Origin: Ascaphus truei
Lineage: Eukaryota > Chordata > Amphibia > Anura > Ascaphidae
Reading direction: 5' to 3'
Assembly (NCBI GenBank): GCA_036426205.1
Contig: CM071568.1
Coordinates: 43,784,841-43,848,840, forward strand
Length of the DNA stretch: 64,000 bases
The translations under genes were made by a program, and so were the position numbers. Of this stretch, positions 12,243-23,349 are shown piece by piece. Within the stretch, counting starts at the first letter, position 1. Each line of letters starts with the position of its first letter. The notes beneath the pieces are model-generated. The model ran no database searches and had not been told where the DNA came from. It was given only the letters and a program-made list of their open reading frames with translations.

Positions 12243-13142
12243 ATGGCCTTCATGGTGCAGATGACGGAACCGCCCTCCACGCTATCGGAGAGTGCCCCAG
12301 CGCCCAGAACCGAGGAGGTACTCCAACCAGATGCCTACAGTCGAGTGGAGCCTGCGGCAATTAAACGAGTCTTAGTGGAAGGAATCTACTGCTCCGCTTT
12401 TCTGGAAACTGGGTTGCAAGTTACCATTATCTACCAGCACTTCTATGACCAGCATCTGAAACATCTGCCTATGCAGTCGGCGGAGAAGATGAAACTATGG
12501 GGTCTTAGTAGTGAAGACTATCCCATCAATGGTCCACGTGCGGTTGAATATTCTCTAATTGAACACCAACAAGACCCACCCCATGGAAGTGGAAGCTCTA
12601 GTATGTCCCGAGCCCAAGGAACATCCAAGCGCCCCCATCAGACTGGGGACCAACGCCGATGTAGTGCGGGCCTTGATCCGGGCGTATCTGGAAAAGGCCG
12701 GTGAATTACCCTTATCTACACTGAAGATTCACCCCATATTCAAGGAGGAATGCCATAGGATCTCTGCCCAAGAAGGATATGGCCAACTCTTCAATCTCGA
12801 GAAGGGCTTGATCGAAATTCCACCAGAGGGAGTGAAGCTCATGGCTGCTGTACCTAGTTACTCGGGCCATGACGAGGCCGGCTGGTACTGTACTTCTCCC
12901 TAGAAACCACGCCAGAAGAGGATGTCAAGAAAGGGTTCAAGGTGGTACCAGAGATAAAAGAATGGAAGTCTGCATTTCCCGGGAGAACCAACGTGACCAT
13001 CCAGAAAATCTCACCTCATCCTATACAATTTGACGTCGGTCAAAGACTGGGTTGGATATACCCGGTTACCCCGATAGCGTCACTGGCTCATATGAACGCC
13101 GCTACCATGCAAGAAGATCCTGCCAGGTTGCAGCTTGAATAG
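12243..13142 (+). pseudogene. Gypsy protease and linker, disrupted
   Basis: Downstream of the Gag knuckle, one frame encodes CSAFLETGLQVTII at about 12390-12430. This matches the retropepsin flap-side motif (usually ALIDTGSQVTII), but the catalytic aspartate is replaced by glutamate. The frame shifts near 12560 (second open stretch 12559-12903) and again near 12900 (12942-13142). These stretches correspond to the region between protease and RT in gypsy pol. The protease would be inactive. Confidence 0.7.
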
Positions 13143-13151
13143 CGCCCTACC

Positions 13152-13515
13152 ATGTCCGTGGATTGGAAGAAACGGCTAAGTGCCAATTTGGAGGAGTGCC
13201 GGAAGGTGTTCTCCACCAGCGAGATGAATGTTGGCTGTAGCAAAAACACCCAGCACATGATCCGGCTGAATGATGCCACGCCATTCCGAGAGCGTTCCAG
13301 ATGCATCGCTCCCAGAGATGTGGAGGACGTGAGGGCCGTCCTGAAGGAGATGGAGGTGGCGGGCGTCATATCGAAATCCCGTGGCCCCAATACCTCCCTG
13401 ATCGTGGTGGTATGTAAGAATAATGGTTCAGTCAGCCTACTGGACCTTGAACCTGAGTCTTACGGAAGCACCGGTTTTAGCCTATTCTGACCCAGATCAG
13501 CCGTATATCCTTACA
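13152..13515 (+). pseudogene. Gypsy reverse transcriptase/RNase H, internally deleted
   Basis: The start of the RT domain is clear: HMIRLNDATPFRERSR, then DVRAVLKEMEVAGVISKS and VVVCKNNGS, up to about 13430. The frame then jumps (about 13435-13455) directly to TEAPVLAYSDPDQPYIL, the motif that begins the RNase H domain. The palm domain with its YxDD catalytic box is missing. At about 13515 the gypsy sequence stops, broken by a Penelope-like insertion; integrase resumes at about 18606. Confidence 0.78.
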
Positions 13516-14599
13516 GAACAGAAAAACCCACCGCTCGACCCTAATACATGTATGTTGTAATGGTAGTAATAGGTGGTGCATAGGGGATTAATGTCAAATA
13601 CAACAGACAAATTCTGCTCAGAGAGGACCAAAAACAAAAGATCCCCAATAGATTGCACTCTACTTAGGTCAACCAGCATTAAGGTATAGTCTAATCAATA
13701 AATTGATAACTTCCAAAGGGTTGTGAATTGAACCACACAGGCTACCTGATACTAAATGTACACGAAGAGACCGGTCAGAACAACCTCAATTCTAACAAAA
13801 ACAATAACATTTTATTAATCAAACTCATTAGCTAAATATGTGCTTAATATATACAGTGTAATGTTTAAATTCATTTGTGGTAAGATAATGAGCCACAGGT
13901 ATAGGGTCAATAGGCATCCAGGAGATTTCAACTGGTGTCTAATTAGGTACTCTGTTCCAAAATATATTGTCTTTAGGATTTTCCTTGAATTAGGTAATTC
14001 AGAGTACACATATAACAGTAGTACAGCATATAAATAGAGTCTGTAGCAATATCGAGTATTTTCAGAGGTTTCTCGTAACTAATATTATACCCTTGGTGCA
14101 GGTATTAAAATTCAAGGTGGCCAAAAGAAACAAATATACTCGTACCAGTTTGTAGTGTTAGTTTGTATAGCTATCATAACTATTCAGATAACAGGTGTTG
14201 GGCTAAGTTCACAGTAAAATAACCTTTGAACAGCTCAGAATTTAGGCAGTCTGGTGCCTTGTTATAAGTCATAACACTCAATATCAGTCAGTGTGTTGTG
14301 CTCACCGTAAGCCATGCTGCTAAGAACACCAAACACTGTCCACCATGGCACTGTGTAACAGACAAAACTCTGTTACACTATGTGTACTGATACTACCAGA
14401 CTTTGACACGTAGCTCAACTGCCTCCGCATTAGCTCTCAGCCACTGACGTCATCGTCATGATGTCTTCTAAAACCCGATGCACATTTCACGTAGTGACCT
14501 ACGCTTCTTCAGGGGTGGAGTAAAGACTTAATGTAATGCCTCCCCTTAAGTAGCACTTACAGAGCGCTCCATCACTGTATTAACACCGTCGATACCAGG
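13516..14599 (-). mobile_element. Penelope-like element, 3' tail half
   Basis: Non-coding on both strands. On the minus strand, CACCCCTGAAGAAGCG followed by CACTACGTGAAATG at about 14475-14515 resembles the terminal region of Neptune-type Penelope-like elements (CTGAAGAAGCG..GTGAAACG). It continues the minus-strand element whose RT/GIY-YIG part lies at 17640-18605, the two halves being separated by a LINE insertion. Assignment of the far end (13516-14400) is by position only. Confidence 0.5.
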
Positions 14600-15073
14600 T
14601 GCCATTATGTAGCCCATCTACAGTCCCTGACTGATATCACCCAGTTTCTTGGCTCCATTTTCTCTCTGAATGAGAAGAGTGAGCTGCTGGTCCTTGAGGA
14701 TTTCAATTTCAATTGGCTCAACCCTAAAAACCACAAAATCCAGTTACAACTCAAGTCACTTAACCTAACGCAACTCATTTCCCAACCCACACGGACAAAC
14801 CTGAAATCTCACAACCATTCCTTGCCAGACTGGATTCTCTCCTCAAATCCCAGCAGAATCCAATCCTCTGGCATCTTTCCTGACATGTTCAGTGACCATA
14901 CAATACAGTACTATGTAAGGAAAATTAAACCACCCCAATCACGCCCTAAAGTTCTCCTCACTAGAACATTTAGAAACTTTAACCCACAACAGTTCCTGGC
15001 TGACCTTACCAACTGCCCTTGGTACAGAGTTGATCTAATTCCTGACCCTAATTCAGCGCTCGACTATTTCTAA
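14600..15073 (+). pseudogene. LINE endonuclease fragment (5'-truncated)
   Basis: Encodes the C-terminal half of an apurinic endonuclease of the CR1/L2/Rex1 (Jockey superfamily) type. The motif EDFNFNWL (usually GDFN) is at about 14695-14720 and the catalytic FSDH motif at about 14890. A frame of about 150 codons carries both. The 5' end is cut off inside the endonuclease domain, as is usual for LINE copies, and it begins abruptly inside the Penelope-like tail. Confidence 0.7.
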
Positions 15074-15410
15074 TCCGAGTTCTTAAAACTCTGTGATACC
15101 CATGTGCCACTACGCAGTATGAGTACAGGGGGCCCACCTTCCGTGGGTTACAACTGACCTTAAAGCGCTCTACCATTTCAGGGATGACTTGTGAAAAAGC
15201 TACAAAGTAACTGGCACTACGAAGGATCTTAACCACTACAGATGCCTACGAAACATGTGCACAAGGGAAAAAAGACCCGCAATAGCACAATATTACTCTG
15301 ACAATATTCACCAGAATTCATCAAACCCAGCTGACTTCTAGAAGGTTATCAACAATATATTCCAGCCTTCTAGCCATCAACAACCAAGTAATATCACTAG
15401 GGAGGATATT
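15074..15410 (+). other. LINE linker between endonuclease and RT
   Basis: Part of the same LINE copy. Reading frames are interrupted by stops and frameshifts; the sequence corresponds to the region between the EN and RT domains. Confidence 0.5.
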
Positions 15411-17120
15411 ATGCTGACAAACCCCACTGACATTGCAAATGCATGCAATGATTACTTTGTGGGGTGTGCTACTAAATTATTAGCGAAACTCAACCCAAAA
15501 CACAAACATGAACCTCATTTTGTGAGTACCCCTATATCCCTATACCCTCTCCCAACCCTGCTCACAATTTTCAATTTGTCCCAGTATCCGAAGAGGAGAT
15601 TACACAAGCGCTCCTCAAATTAAAACTAAGCAGCCAATGGGGACCTGACTTACTGCAATCTAAGCTCCTAAGACTTTGTGCCCCAGCCATTGCAAACCAA
15701 TTGCTTCCATAGTCAACTCTATTCTGTCTGCAGGCCATATCCCTAAGACTTGGAAAACTGCCAGAGCTGTCCCAATCTTCAAACGTGGGGACAAAAACAT
15801 TGTCTCAAACTACAGGCCAATCTCTCTCCTCCCAATACAATATAAAGTCATGGAAAAATGTGTTCACTCCTAATTAAGCGATTACTATACCAAGACAAAT
15901 TTCCCTAGCCAATTCCAATCAGGTTTCACCCCAAACACTCTACAGTAGCTAACCCTGCTAAAAGTTTGCAATGAAATCCAGTGTGGAATGGAACGGGGAC
16001 AACTCACTGGTGCAATATTCCTATATTTTGCAAATAATTTTGATACTGTTGATCATGTTATCTTGCTTAACAAACTCCAGTGCTCTGGAATATGGAAGCA
16101 TGCTTTAAACTGGTTTCATTCCTACCTATCAGGTAGATCCGAACATGTTTCCATCTCAGGCTCTAACTCCAACCCCTTGGATATCACCTGTGGTGTCCCG
16201 CAAGGCTCTGTTCTGGGGCCCTTCTTTTCTCAGTGTTCATCAATGATCTTCCTACAGCTTGTAAGGGAGCCTCAATAAACATGTATGCAGATGACACAAT
16301 CTTATATGCACACAGCCCTAGCGTCTCCGACCTTGAACACATACTTCAACCTGACGTTTTGAGACTTGAAAATTTGATTTCCCAAAACAAACTGTTTTTA
16401 AGCACTGACAAGATTGTAACAATGGTATTTGGAAACAAGGCTAAATTTCTAAAGCTTCCAATGAATGAGCTCCAGATCAAAACCAACGCTAAAACCACCC
16501 TAACTCATGTTACTAGTTTTAAATACTTGGGCATATGGTTTGACTCCCATTTAAAATTCGGGATGCACATTGATACCATGACATCCAAAACCTATGCCAA
16601 ACTAGGTGAATTTTACAGGAACAAATCCTCCCTAAGCCTGCTTGTCAGAAAGCGTATTGCACAGCAGATGCTAATGCCAATTATTGACTATAGGGACATA
16701 GTATACGGCTCGGCACCCCAAACCCACCTTAGCAAACTTGACACCCTCTACAATTCAATATGCCATTTTGTTCTCCAATGCAACTACAACACACATCACT
16801 GCGAAATGCTCAAAGAACTAGGTTGGTCATCACTTGAGTCTAGGCACAAAGTTAATCTCTCCTGTCTTGCCTTCAAATATTTTCTGGGCAAGCTACTCGT
16901 CTATCTCAACATGCTCCTCACCCCAACCACATGCAGCACTTATCATCTGAGATCTGACTCCAAAAGACTGTTCATGGTCCCAAGGTTCAGCAAAGTATCC
17001 AGCCGCTCCTCCCCTTACCTTGCACCCCAAAACTGGAACAATCTACCGGAGACTCTCACAGCCACCATCAGTCTGAGTTCTTTCAAAACTAAAGCTGTCT
17101 CACATTTTAATCTGGTCTGA
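15411..17120 (+). pseudogene. LINE reverse transcriptase (CR1/L2/Rex1-like), disrupted
   Basis: RT motifs occur in order but in several frames. NYRPISLLP is at about 15810, FDTVDH (first catalytic Asp region) at about 16030, CGVPQGSVLGP at about 16190-16220, and after a frameshift near 16235 the INDLP..YADDTILY catalytic box at about 16240-16310. The last frame (16233-17120, 295 codons) stays open through the thumb and C-terminal region, including YLGIWFDSHL. At least three breaks separate the motifs, so no functional protein is made. The clade is by motif style only; Rex1 or L2 are both possible. Confidence 0.8.
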
Positions 17121-17335
17121 AACTGTTACATACGCCTTTAATATATATTATCTCTAACTGTGCATGCATGTGTTGTATATAATGTATACCCTGTTCACTT
17201 ATGTAACTATATTTGTAACCATGTATTATTTGTCATCTTAACTCTATGCCCAGAACATACTTGAAAACAAGAGGTAACTCTCAATGTAAAACATTTTTAT
17301 AAATAAATAAATACAATAAATAAATGTAAATGGAA
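17121..17335 (+). mobile_element. LINE 3' UTR and (AAATA)n tail
   Basis: Follows the RT stop codon and ends in ATAAATAAATAAATACAATAAATAAATG at about 17300-17330, a short A-rich microsatellite tail of the kind that ends CR1/L2-clade LINEs. After it the Penelope-like host sequence resumes. Confidence 0.65.
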
Positions 17336-17404
17336 CCTGATTGAAAAGGCTTCAAAAATGCCTAATTTAACTAAAATTGTATTGAAAACAAAATCCATTA
17401 TGAT

Positions 17405-17612
17405 ATAAAGTTTGCATAAATATCTATTTAGTCACAGTGTCTGTGAGACAACTAGATGTCTAGAACCATTGATGACATTATATTAAAGCATATGTTTATT
17501 AATCATCAAATAAAGTTTGCATAAATATCTGTTAGACAAAGTGTCTGTCAAATAACTAGATGTCTAGAACTATTGATGACATGATATTAAATCATATGTT
17601 TATTAATCATCA
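17405..17612. repeat. Tandem repeat, two units of about 105 bp
   Basis: The unit ATAAAGTTTGCATAAATATCT ... TTTATTAATCATCA occurs at 17405 and again at 17510, with a few substitutions. It lies in the non-coding part of the minus-strand Penelope-like element. Confidence 0.85.
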
Positions 17613-17639
17613 GAGATAAAACAATATATACTATTGAGT

Positions 17640-18605
17640 ATAGTGAAGGATAAAGGGAATAGGCGACACTGGGTCTGATGATAAAAAGCAAAGACTAAAT
17701 ACAAACAACGAGCTACACTTCAAATTGGGATAGAGTTGAGTGTGTAAAATCAGGTAGGGTATGTGCATATAGAGATTTAGGAATTAACTACTGTATATAT
17801 GATTTGACCGCCTATAAAGTTAATATGGTCCCTGTTGATATTTAAATCTATATACAGTACCTGGATCCCCAAAGTATATCCCATGTATGTGCTGAGATAG
17901 TCAGGTTGATGTCAAAGGATTCTCTAAAGATAAGATGAATAAATGAACCCCTCGTTGAGACCTAGCGGGGATTGTGTTTGTATCTCAAAAATCTACCTGC
18001 ATTCACATTGCAGGAGATGTCGGTCCCACTCCCCCTTACAGGGTCCAAGAGGGACATGCTCAATACCGGTAAAGTGTAGAACTCCTGGATCACTATTATG
18101 CGCTTATATAGTGTGTCTCGCTATAGTGGTGACCAGTGCGTTCCTAACTGACCCTATATGTTCAAGGACTCAGACTTCAAGGCTCTATGGGTTTTACCCA
18201 CATAGAGCTTACCGCAGTCACAGTTGACAACATAGATAACCCCTTTTGTGAGGCAGTTTACAAAGTCCTTAATTTGAAACGTCTTTGTGTGTTTTGAATT
18301 TCTAAAAGTTTTTGTTGGGATGATGTTGGTACATGCTTTGCATCTTCCGCATAGATAGGAGCCTACTGTTTTGTTACCAAGACATTTTCATTTTCCTTGA
18401 AAGTGACTACGCACTATTATGTCCTTGATGTTTCGAGGCCTTCTACTTGTCAAGCTCGGTGTTGGCTTTAGAACCTGTGAGAGATCTTGATCTTCGGTCA
18501 ATATATGCCAATGTTTACTTAGGATCCTACGTAGATCTTCCCATTGGTTATTATAAGTCCCAACAAATCTGATTAATTCCTGATCCTGGTCAGTTCTTTT
18601 TCTAT
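17640..18605 (-). pseudogene. Penelope-like RT C-terminus plus GIY-YIG domain
   Basis: Minus-strand coding remnants of a Penelope-like element. The RT thumb region reads IRFVGTYNNQ..ILSKHWHIL..SRRPRNIKDIIVRSHF (about 18600-18395). Next comes a CGRCKAC cysteine motif and then the GIY-YIG endonuclease signature VIYVVNCDCGKLYVGKTHRA (about 18240-18180), followed by stops and frame changes. It is 5'-truncated at about 18605, where gypsy integrase sequence begins on the other strand. The 3' non-coding part continues to 17340 and, across the LINE insertion, to 13516. Confidence 0.8.
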
Positions 18606-19372
18606 GAGTAGTAACTAGACACTGCCCACACGCGCAGCCCCAATAGGCCATCTAAAGAGCTCCGGTCCCATGGACCTAGTCTGCATTAATTTTCTCTGTA
18701 TTAAGGCAGACTCAAAGGACATCGGAAACGTCCTGGTAGTGACCATCACTACACCCGATACACCCAAGCTTTCCTGACAAAGGATCAGAAAGCTCTCACA
18801 GTAGCCAAAGTGTTGTGGGAGAAGTATTTCATCCACTACGGGTTGCCACAACGGATGCACTCCGACCAAGGGAGAGATTTCGAGAGCAAGTTGATAAAGG
18901 AGCTTCTAAACTTGCTCAACATCAAGAAATCTCGGACCACTCCATACCATCAGGAGGGAGACGCTCTGCCGGAGAGGTTCAACTGAACCCTGCTTGACAT
19001 TCTAGGCACCCAACCGGGCTCCTAGAAAGCCGAATGTAGCAAGCATGTCGAAGCACTAGTGCATGCGTACAACTGCACCAGGCATGAATCCACGGGGTTC
19101 ACACCGTACTTTATGATGTTCGGGCGAGAGGCACGACTGCCTGTGGATATCCGTCTCCGGATATCTACCGATGGGGTACTCAACATGACTCACTACAAAT
19201 ATGTGAGACAGCTCCAAGATAGCCTTCACAGAGCGCACGAGTTAGCGGAGAAAGCCACTGCACAACTGAATGCGTGCAACAAGCAGAGATATGACCACAA
19301 GGTCTGCTACTGGGAATTTCGGCACGGAAATTCCGTTCTCCTGAGGAATCTAGAATCCCCGGCAAACTGAAG
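18606..19372 (+). pseudogene. Gypsy integrase, disrupted
   Basis: Catalytic-core motifs of a Ty3/gypsy integrase are clear: MDLVCINF (first Asp) at 18670, FLTKDQKALTVAKVLWEKYF, HSDQGRDFES (second Asp) at about 18860, and SRTTPYHQEGDALPERFN (glutamate region) at about 18930-18985. Several frameshifts interrupt it. An open frame at 19059-19370 carries the downstream HAYNCTRHESTGFTPYFMMF and FGREARLPVD motifs. The N-terminal zinc-binding part is missing, because the Penelope-like element sits upstream. Confidence 0.82.
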
Positions 19373-19834
19373 GTAGTAGACCGGTGGCGCGATGGCCCCC
19401 TTGAAGTAGAGTCCCAGGTACCAGGCCTCCCTGGCACTGCAATCATTTGCTGCCCCTTCCTCAAGTGGAGAACAGTGACCCCGACCCTGAGTCAACAGCA
19501 GTGGCCAGTGAGCAAAAAGAGTCTGAAGAGACTCCAGTTTCAGTAGCAGAACCAACCCAAGATACTTTGGAAGGAACCTCCACCAACTCCAATGGAAACT
19601 GGTGGGCACTACCTAAGGAAGCATCGGGTAATGGGCCAATGCCCCACATACCCTCCCCAGTGGCTTCTTGACCTAAGCAGCCTGTGCTTTGTTCCTCAAA
19701 GAGACTTTGTAGAGACTGGTTCACCCCTTATGAGAGTGTCAAGGCCTCAAGCCCACGAGGAAGACACTGCAGAAGTGACTCGCAGGAGTAAGCGACTGAG
19801 GCGCCCTCCCACTAGAGTGGCATATGATTCATAG
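19373..19834 (+). pseudogene. Gypsy pol C-terminal tail
   Basis: A Ser/Thr/Glu/Pro-rich tail in two frames, ending with RRSKRLRRPPTRVAYDS and a stop at 19832-19834. A basic RRSKR.RRPP segment closes pol in many gypsy elements. The frame changes near 19670. No envelope gene follows. Confidence 0.65.
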
Positions 19835-20112
19835 GGGCACCTCACTATGAGTCTCAGCAGCCAGCAAAAGCTAAGCTAGCTTCCGTGATAAATATGTTTG
19901 TAGAAATGTATAATCTCGTTTAGAGTTGATCACTATGAGTCTCAGCAGCTGTCTCGGAGCCAGTTTGCCTCTATAATAACCGTGGTCACTGAGGTGTTCA
20001 ATATTGTTTAGAGTCAATGCACACCGTTAAGTTGTATGTTATGCACTGCATTTTTATTGTGTATACTCTGTTATATATGTTGTTCTCAAGCAGGGACATT
20101 GGTTTCTCTACC
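19835..20112 (+). other. Gypsy non-coding region before the 3' LTR
   Basis: Contains a partial internal repeat (ATGAGTCTCAGCAGC at about 19848 and 19935). No coding potential was seen. Confidence 0.6.
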
Positions 20113-20122
20113 AGGGGGAGGA
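20113..20122 (+). promoter_or_regulatory. Polypurine tract of the gypsy element
   Basis: AGGGGGAGGA lies immediately upstream of the TGTAG that starts the 3' LTR, the position where plus-strand DNA synthesis is primed. Confidence 0.75.
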
Positions 20123-21161
20123 TGTAGTTCCTGCAGTGCACCCGGCAAGCGGGGGCCACTATGTTGAATCTCGTGCATGCGCAATGGAACAGGTGCGAAT
20201 GCGCAGTGGCCAGAATAGTGCGGCAGCCCTTAGGCAGACTCCACATGGGACTACAAGTCCCAGAAGCCCAAGGAGCTGCTTTCCATGTGAGGTCGCACAG
20301 CCAATAGGTTGCTAGATCCCCGGCAGCCAGAAAGATACATTTGACGCGCTTGAGGGAGACCATGCCAGTCGGAGTAGGGAGAGCAAAGGGTAAGGATGTG
20401 TTCAGAGTGCCAGTGGCCCCTGAACTAGGCCAGAGATCCCCCACAGGTACCGCTAGGCCCAACTCACCTCAGCTTGTGGCTGCTATAGGGAAGGCTCATA
20501 GATAGGGACGCTTCCCCAATAGCCAGCAGTAGGAATAGTACATCGGTGATGAACATCACGTGGTGCGCATGGCCCGCGCTGTAGGACCAGACCACAGGCA
20601 ACCAGTAGCATTAAGGTACACACTCCAGCTGGAGATCCCTCAAGAGGAGGACGCCTATGGACAGGAGAGGATCCGATAGATTGCGGCGTGCGACCATGTT
20701 GCGGTTCAGCGGCTCCACTATCCAAGTCAGCCTGGTCCGGCCTAAAACCATGAAGGTACCCAACGTGCACCAATGGCCACAGAAAGGGGGTAGCGCTACT
20801 CCATACACTCCTTGGCTGGGCTTTGTCTGTGGACACTAAGGTGGTTAAGTGCCCAGCCACCTCAGTACTTTCGGGGTTAATCCGGGGTGATATACATTGT
20901 GTGGGTATTGCATTGTGGGGCTTTTACTGTTATTGTGTGTTAGGTTTATGTTGTCAGTAAACATACGGTTGTTATACCCGTGTGTGTATACTTATTCCCT
21001 GAATGTAATGGGTCCTGTGAAGGGGTTATCCATCTGTGCTATGATCCCTCCCAGGTGGAGGCACTGTCACCAGAGAGAACGCGATCACCCCAGGCTCCCA
21101 GTGGCGGAGGTTCAGGCCTTCTGTATGCCAGACAGGTATCCAGCACACATAGGGCCTCATG

Positions 21162-21335
21162 CAGTAAGCCCCGATAAGGCGTTTATCGGCATTTTTTCCC
21201 TTCCAGATTCAGTAAGCCCCGATAAGTGGGAATTATCGGCAACTTTTCTTCCGAAAAAAAAAATTTCGCCACCCGGCTGCCGATAAGTCACTTATTGGGA
21301 CTTTTTTAACCCGCCTGAATTCAGTAAGCCCCGAT
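21162..21335. repeat. Subterminal repeats of the foldback element
   Basis: The core CAGTAAGCCCCGAT recurs at about 21162, 21211 and 21321, each followed by AAG or CAG and TTATCGG-like sequence. On the right, variants such as TTATCGGGAG and CTTACTGAATACTG occur at 30400-30510. Iterated subterminal motifs are typical transposase-binding sites, but that role is inferred. Confidence 0.6.
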
Positions 21336-21564
21336 CAGCTTTTCGGTGCTGATCGGCAGGCCAGATTGGAGATTTTATGGCCAATCCAGCCCGCCAACTA
21401 AAGTTGGCAACTTGCTGAAGGAGAAGCATCGGCAAGGGCGACACTTAGAAAAAATCAGCCCTTTTTCCTGCCTGTTATTGATGCCGGGGGTCTCCGGAGC
21501 TGATACCCGCATCGGAGCCCCCCGGCATGCATCCGAGGCAGGAAAAAGGCATTTAAAAGCCACT

Positions 21565-21766
21565 TCATTACCTTAGCGGCTAACCGCTAAGGCAATGAAG
21601 GGGTTAACCCACTGTGCCAGCGTTATTGTGGGTAGCGGGGATGGGTGAGGGGGGTATTTGGCCCTGGGTGTGAGTTTAGGACTTGCGGGGGGGTTGCGGG
21701 GGCACTTAACCCCTTCACGACCGTAGCAGTTAATACCGCTACGGTCCTGAAGGGGTTAAGGCCTCC
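21565..21766. repeat. Short hairpins in the left terminal region
   Basis: Two stem-loops: TTCATTACCTTAGCGGCTAA with its near complement (21565-21602), and CTTAACCCCTTCACGACCGTAGC..GCTACGGTCCTGAAGGGGTTAAG (21706-21760). Similar hairpin pieces occur at 29619-29665 in the right arm. Confidence 0.7.
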
Positions 21767-21896
21767 CGCTACCCACCCGCAAGCCCTAAACTACCACCGT
21801 TGGGGCTAATACCCCTTTCACCCACCCCCACTAGCCACAATATTAAAAAAAATACACACCCCAGCCCCACAATAACTAAATAAATAAATAATTAAA

Positions 21897-21905
21897 GAAA
21901 TATAT

Positions 21906-21940
<35 letters not shown>

Positions 21941-21943
21941 AAC
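21897..21943. repeat. (TA)n microsatellite
   Basis: Interrupted TATATA runs inside the left arm of the foldback element. Confidence 0.9.
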
Positions 21944-22080
21944 CCAACAACACCTATACCCCCCTAACATACTGTATAGTAATGTGCACAATGACTATTA
22001 TCCACAAAAGGATAATAGTGCAGTTGTCCATTTACAATACATATACACCAATAAAGACATTAAATACATGTAGCACTCAC

Positions 22081-22143
22081 CCATGTACGGCTGCCACGAT
22101 GAAGGCCATCCTCATCTTCATCCTGCCCATGCCCCATCCGCTT
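22081..22143 (-). other. Exon-like block, left arm (63 bp)
   Basis: On the minus strand a 63-bp block lies between TTTTGCAG and GTGAGTG, a strong acceptor and donor. It is identical over all 63 bases to 29386-29448 on the + strand of the opposite arm. In one frame it is 21 codons with an acidic QDEDEDG run; in another it holds MKMRMAFIVAAVHG before a stop. Whether it is transcribed or translated is unknown. Confidence 0.4.
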
Positions 22144-22594
22144 CTGCAAAATAGACACAATAATTAAAACATTCTATGTAAATGCCCCTAACACTTAACA
22201 CCATAACGTTATTAACCCTACAGGTCAATAAGGGGTTAACCCAACCATCCACCCACATACCCTCGCCACAACCCTCCCACACTGAGGCCACCAACGCACC
22301 CACTATACACCGGGGAGATCCAAATACCTTCGGGGCCTACTACCCCCTCCCCAGCACATACGTACAATGAATATTGGCCAAATAAATATATCCCATAGGT
22401 ATAATACAGTTATGTGCCATATTAAACACATCATACGGGAATAAAGTGATTTAAATGTACGAAACCTCATCACATAGAAGTCTCCATCGCCAGCTCATCC
22501 TCTGGTGTCGGTGCCCAAAATACTAACTAGCACACCATGTTGAATACCAGTAACATAACCACTGAACCCCTTAATCACCTACTCGGGTACTAAC

Positions 22595-22624
22595 CTGAAA
22601 GTAATTAAGGTGGGTGAAGCCATC
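22595..22624 (-). other. Exon-like block, left arm (30 bp)
   Basis: On the minus strand GCATTGCAG precedes and GTTAGT follows a 30-bp block, ten codons in phase 0 (DGFTHLNYFQ). The right-arm counterpart (28874-28901) keeps both splice dinucleotides but is 28 bp. Confidence 0.35.
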
Positions 22625-23349
22625 CTGCAATGCCAAACACACTATGCAAAACATCTCAATGATTAAAAACCAATTTGCCTAACCAAATCACATTAATCAG
22701 TTCAAATCTGAAGGCGCACATGACTCTTAAACAAATTGCATACAGTGTGATAATGTAGCAGCAATGTATAACTATCACTGTTACACGTGCAATCAGGTAC
22801 AATAAATAAATCCCACCAATATTCGCCATTAATCACAAGAAAGGAATATCTATTTACTCCAATAAGCCCACAATGATTAACACACATCAATTACATCCCT
22901 CAACAATTTTAAAAGACCATCCATACAAATTACACAATGAACTAAAAGCATATCGTAAACAGAGAACCTTCAAAACATAGAAAAAAGTCACACAAACAAT
23001 TACAATATTTTGAATAAAGCAAGGCTTTCCTAACCACTGTACGGCCTTAGAAGCCCCAACTTACATCTCTCTAATATAAAATACCAATGATCCACAGCAT
23101 CTATGCATAGCCAATGATTACAATCTCAGAATATGCAAGCTTTAACAACAGTATCTTTGCATTACCCGGGATCTATATATTGTAGACATACATTACTGTA
23201 CATCATATCATTACAGTGGCAACAAATGATATGCAGTTAAAAAAATGAACACATGACAAAAGGCAACAAAAAACACAGGTAATCTAATAAATTTCTTTCT
23301 TAAAACTTCACCATTACTTGCCCACAACGGACTACTCGTGGATCAGCTG

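Noticed and set aside
16233..17120. A 295-codon frame considered as a working gene
   Set aside because: It is only the C-terminal half of a LINE reverse transcriptase; the rest lies in other frames and the 5' end is truncated.
18388..18651. Minus-strand frame beginning MAYWGCACGQC as one protein
   Set aside because: The first dozen or so codons are antisense to gypsy sequence; only the part from about 18605 down is Penelope.
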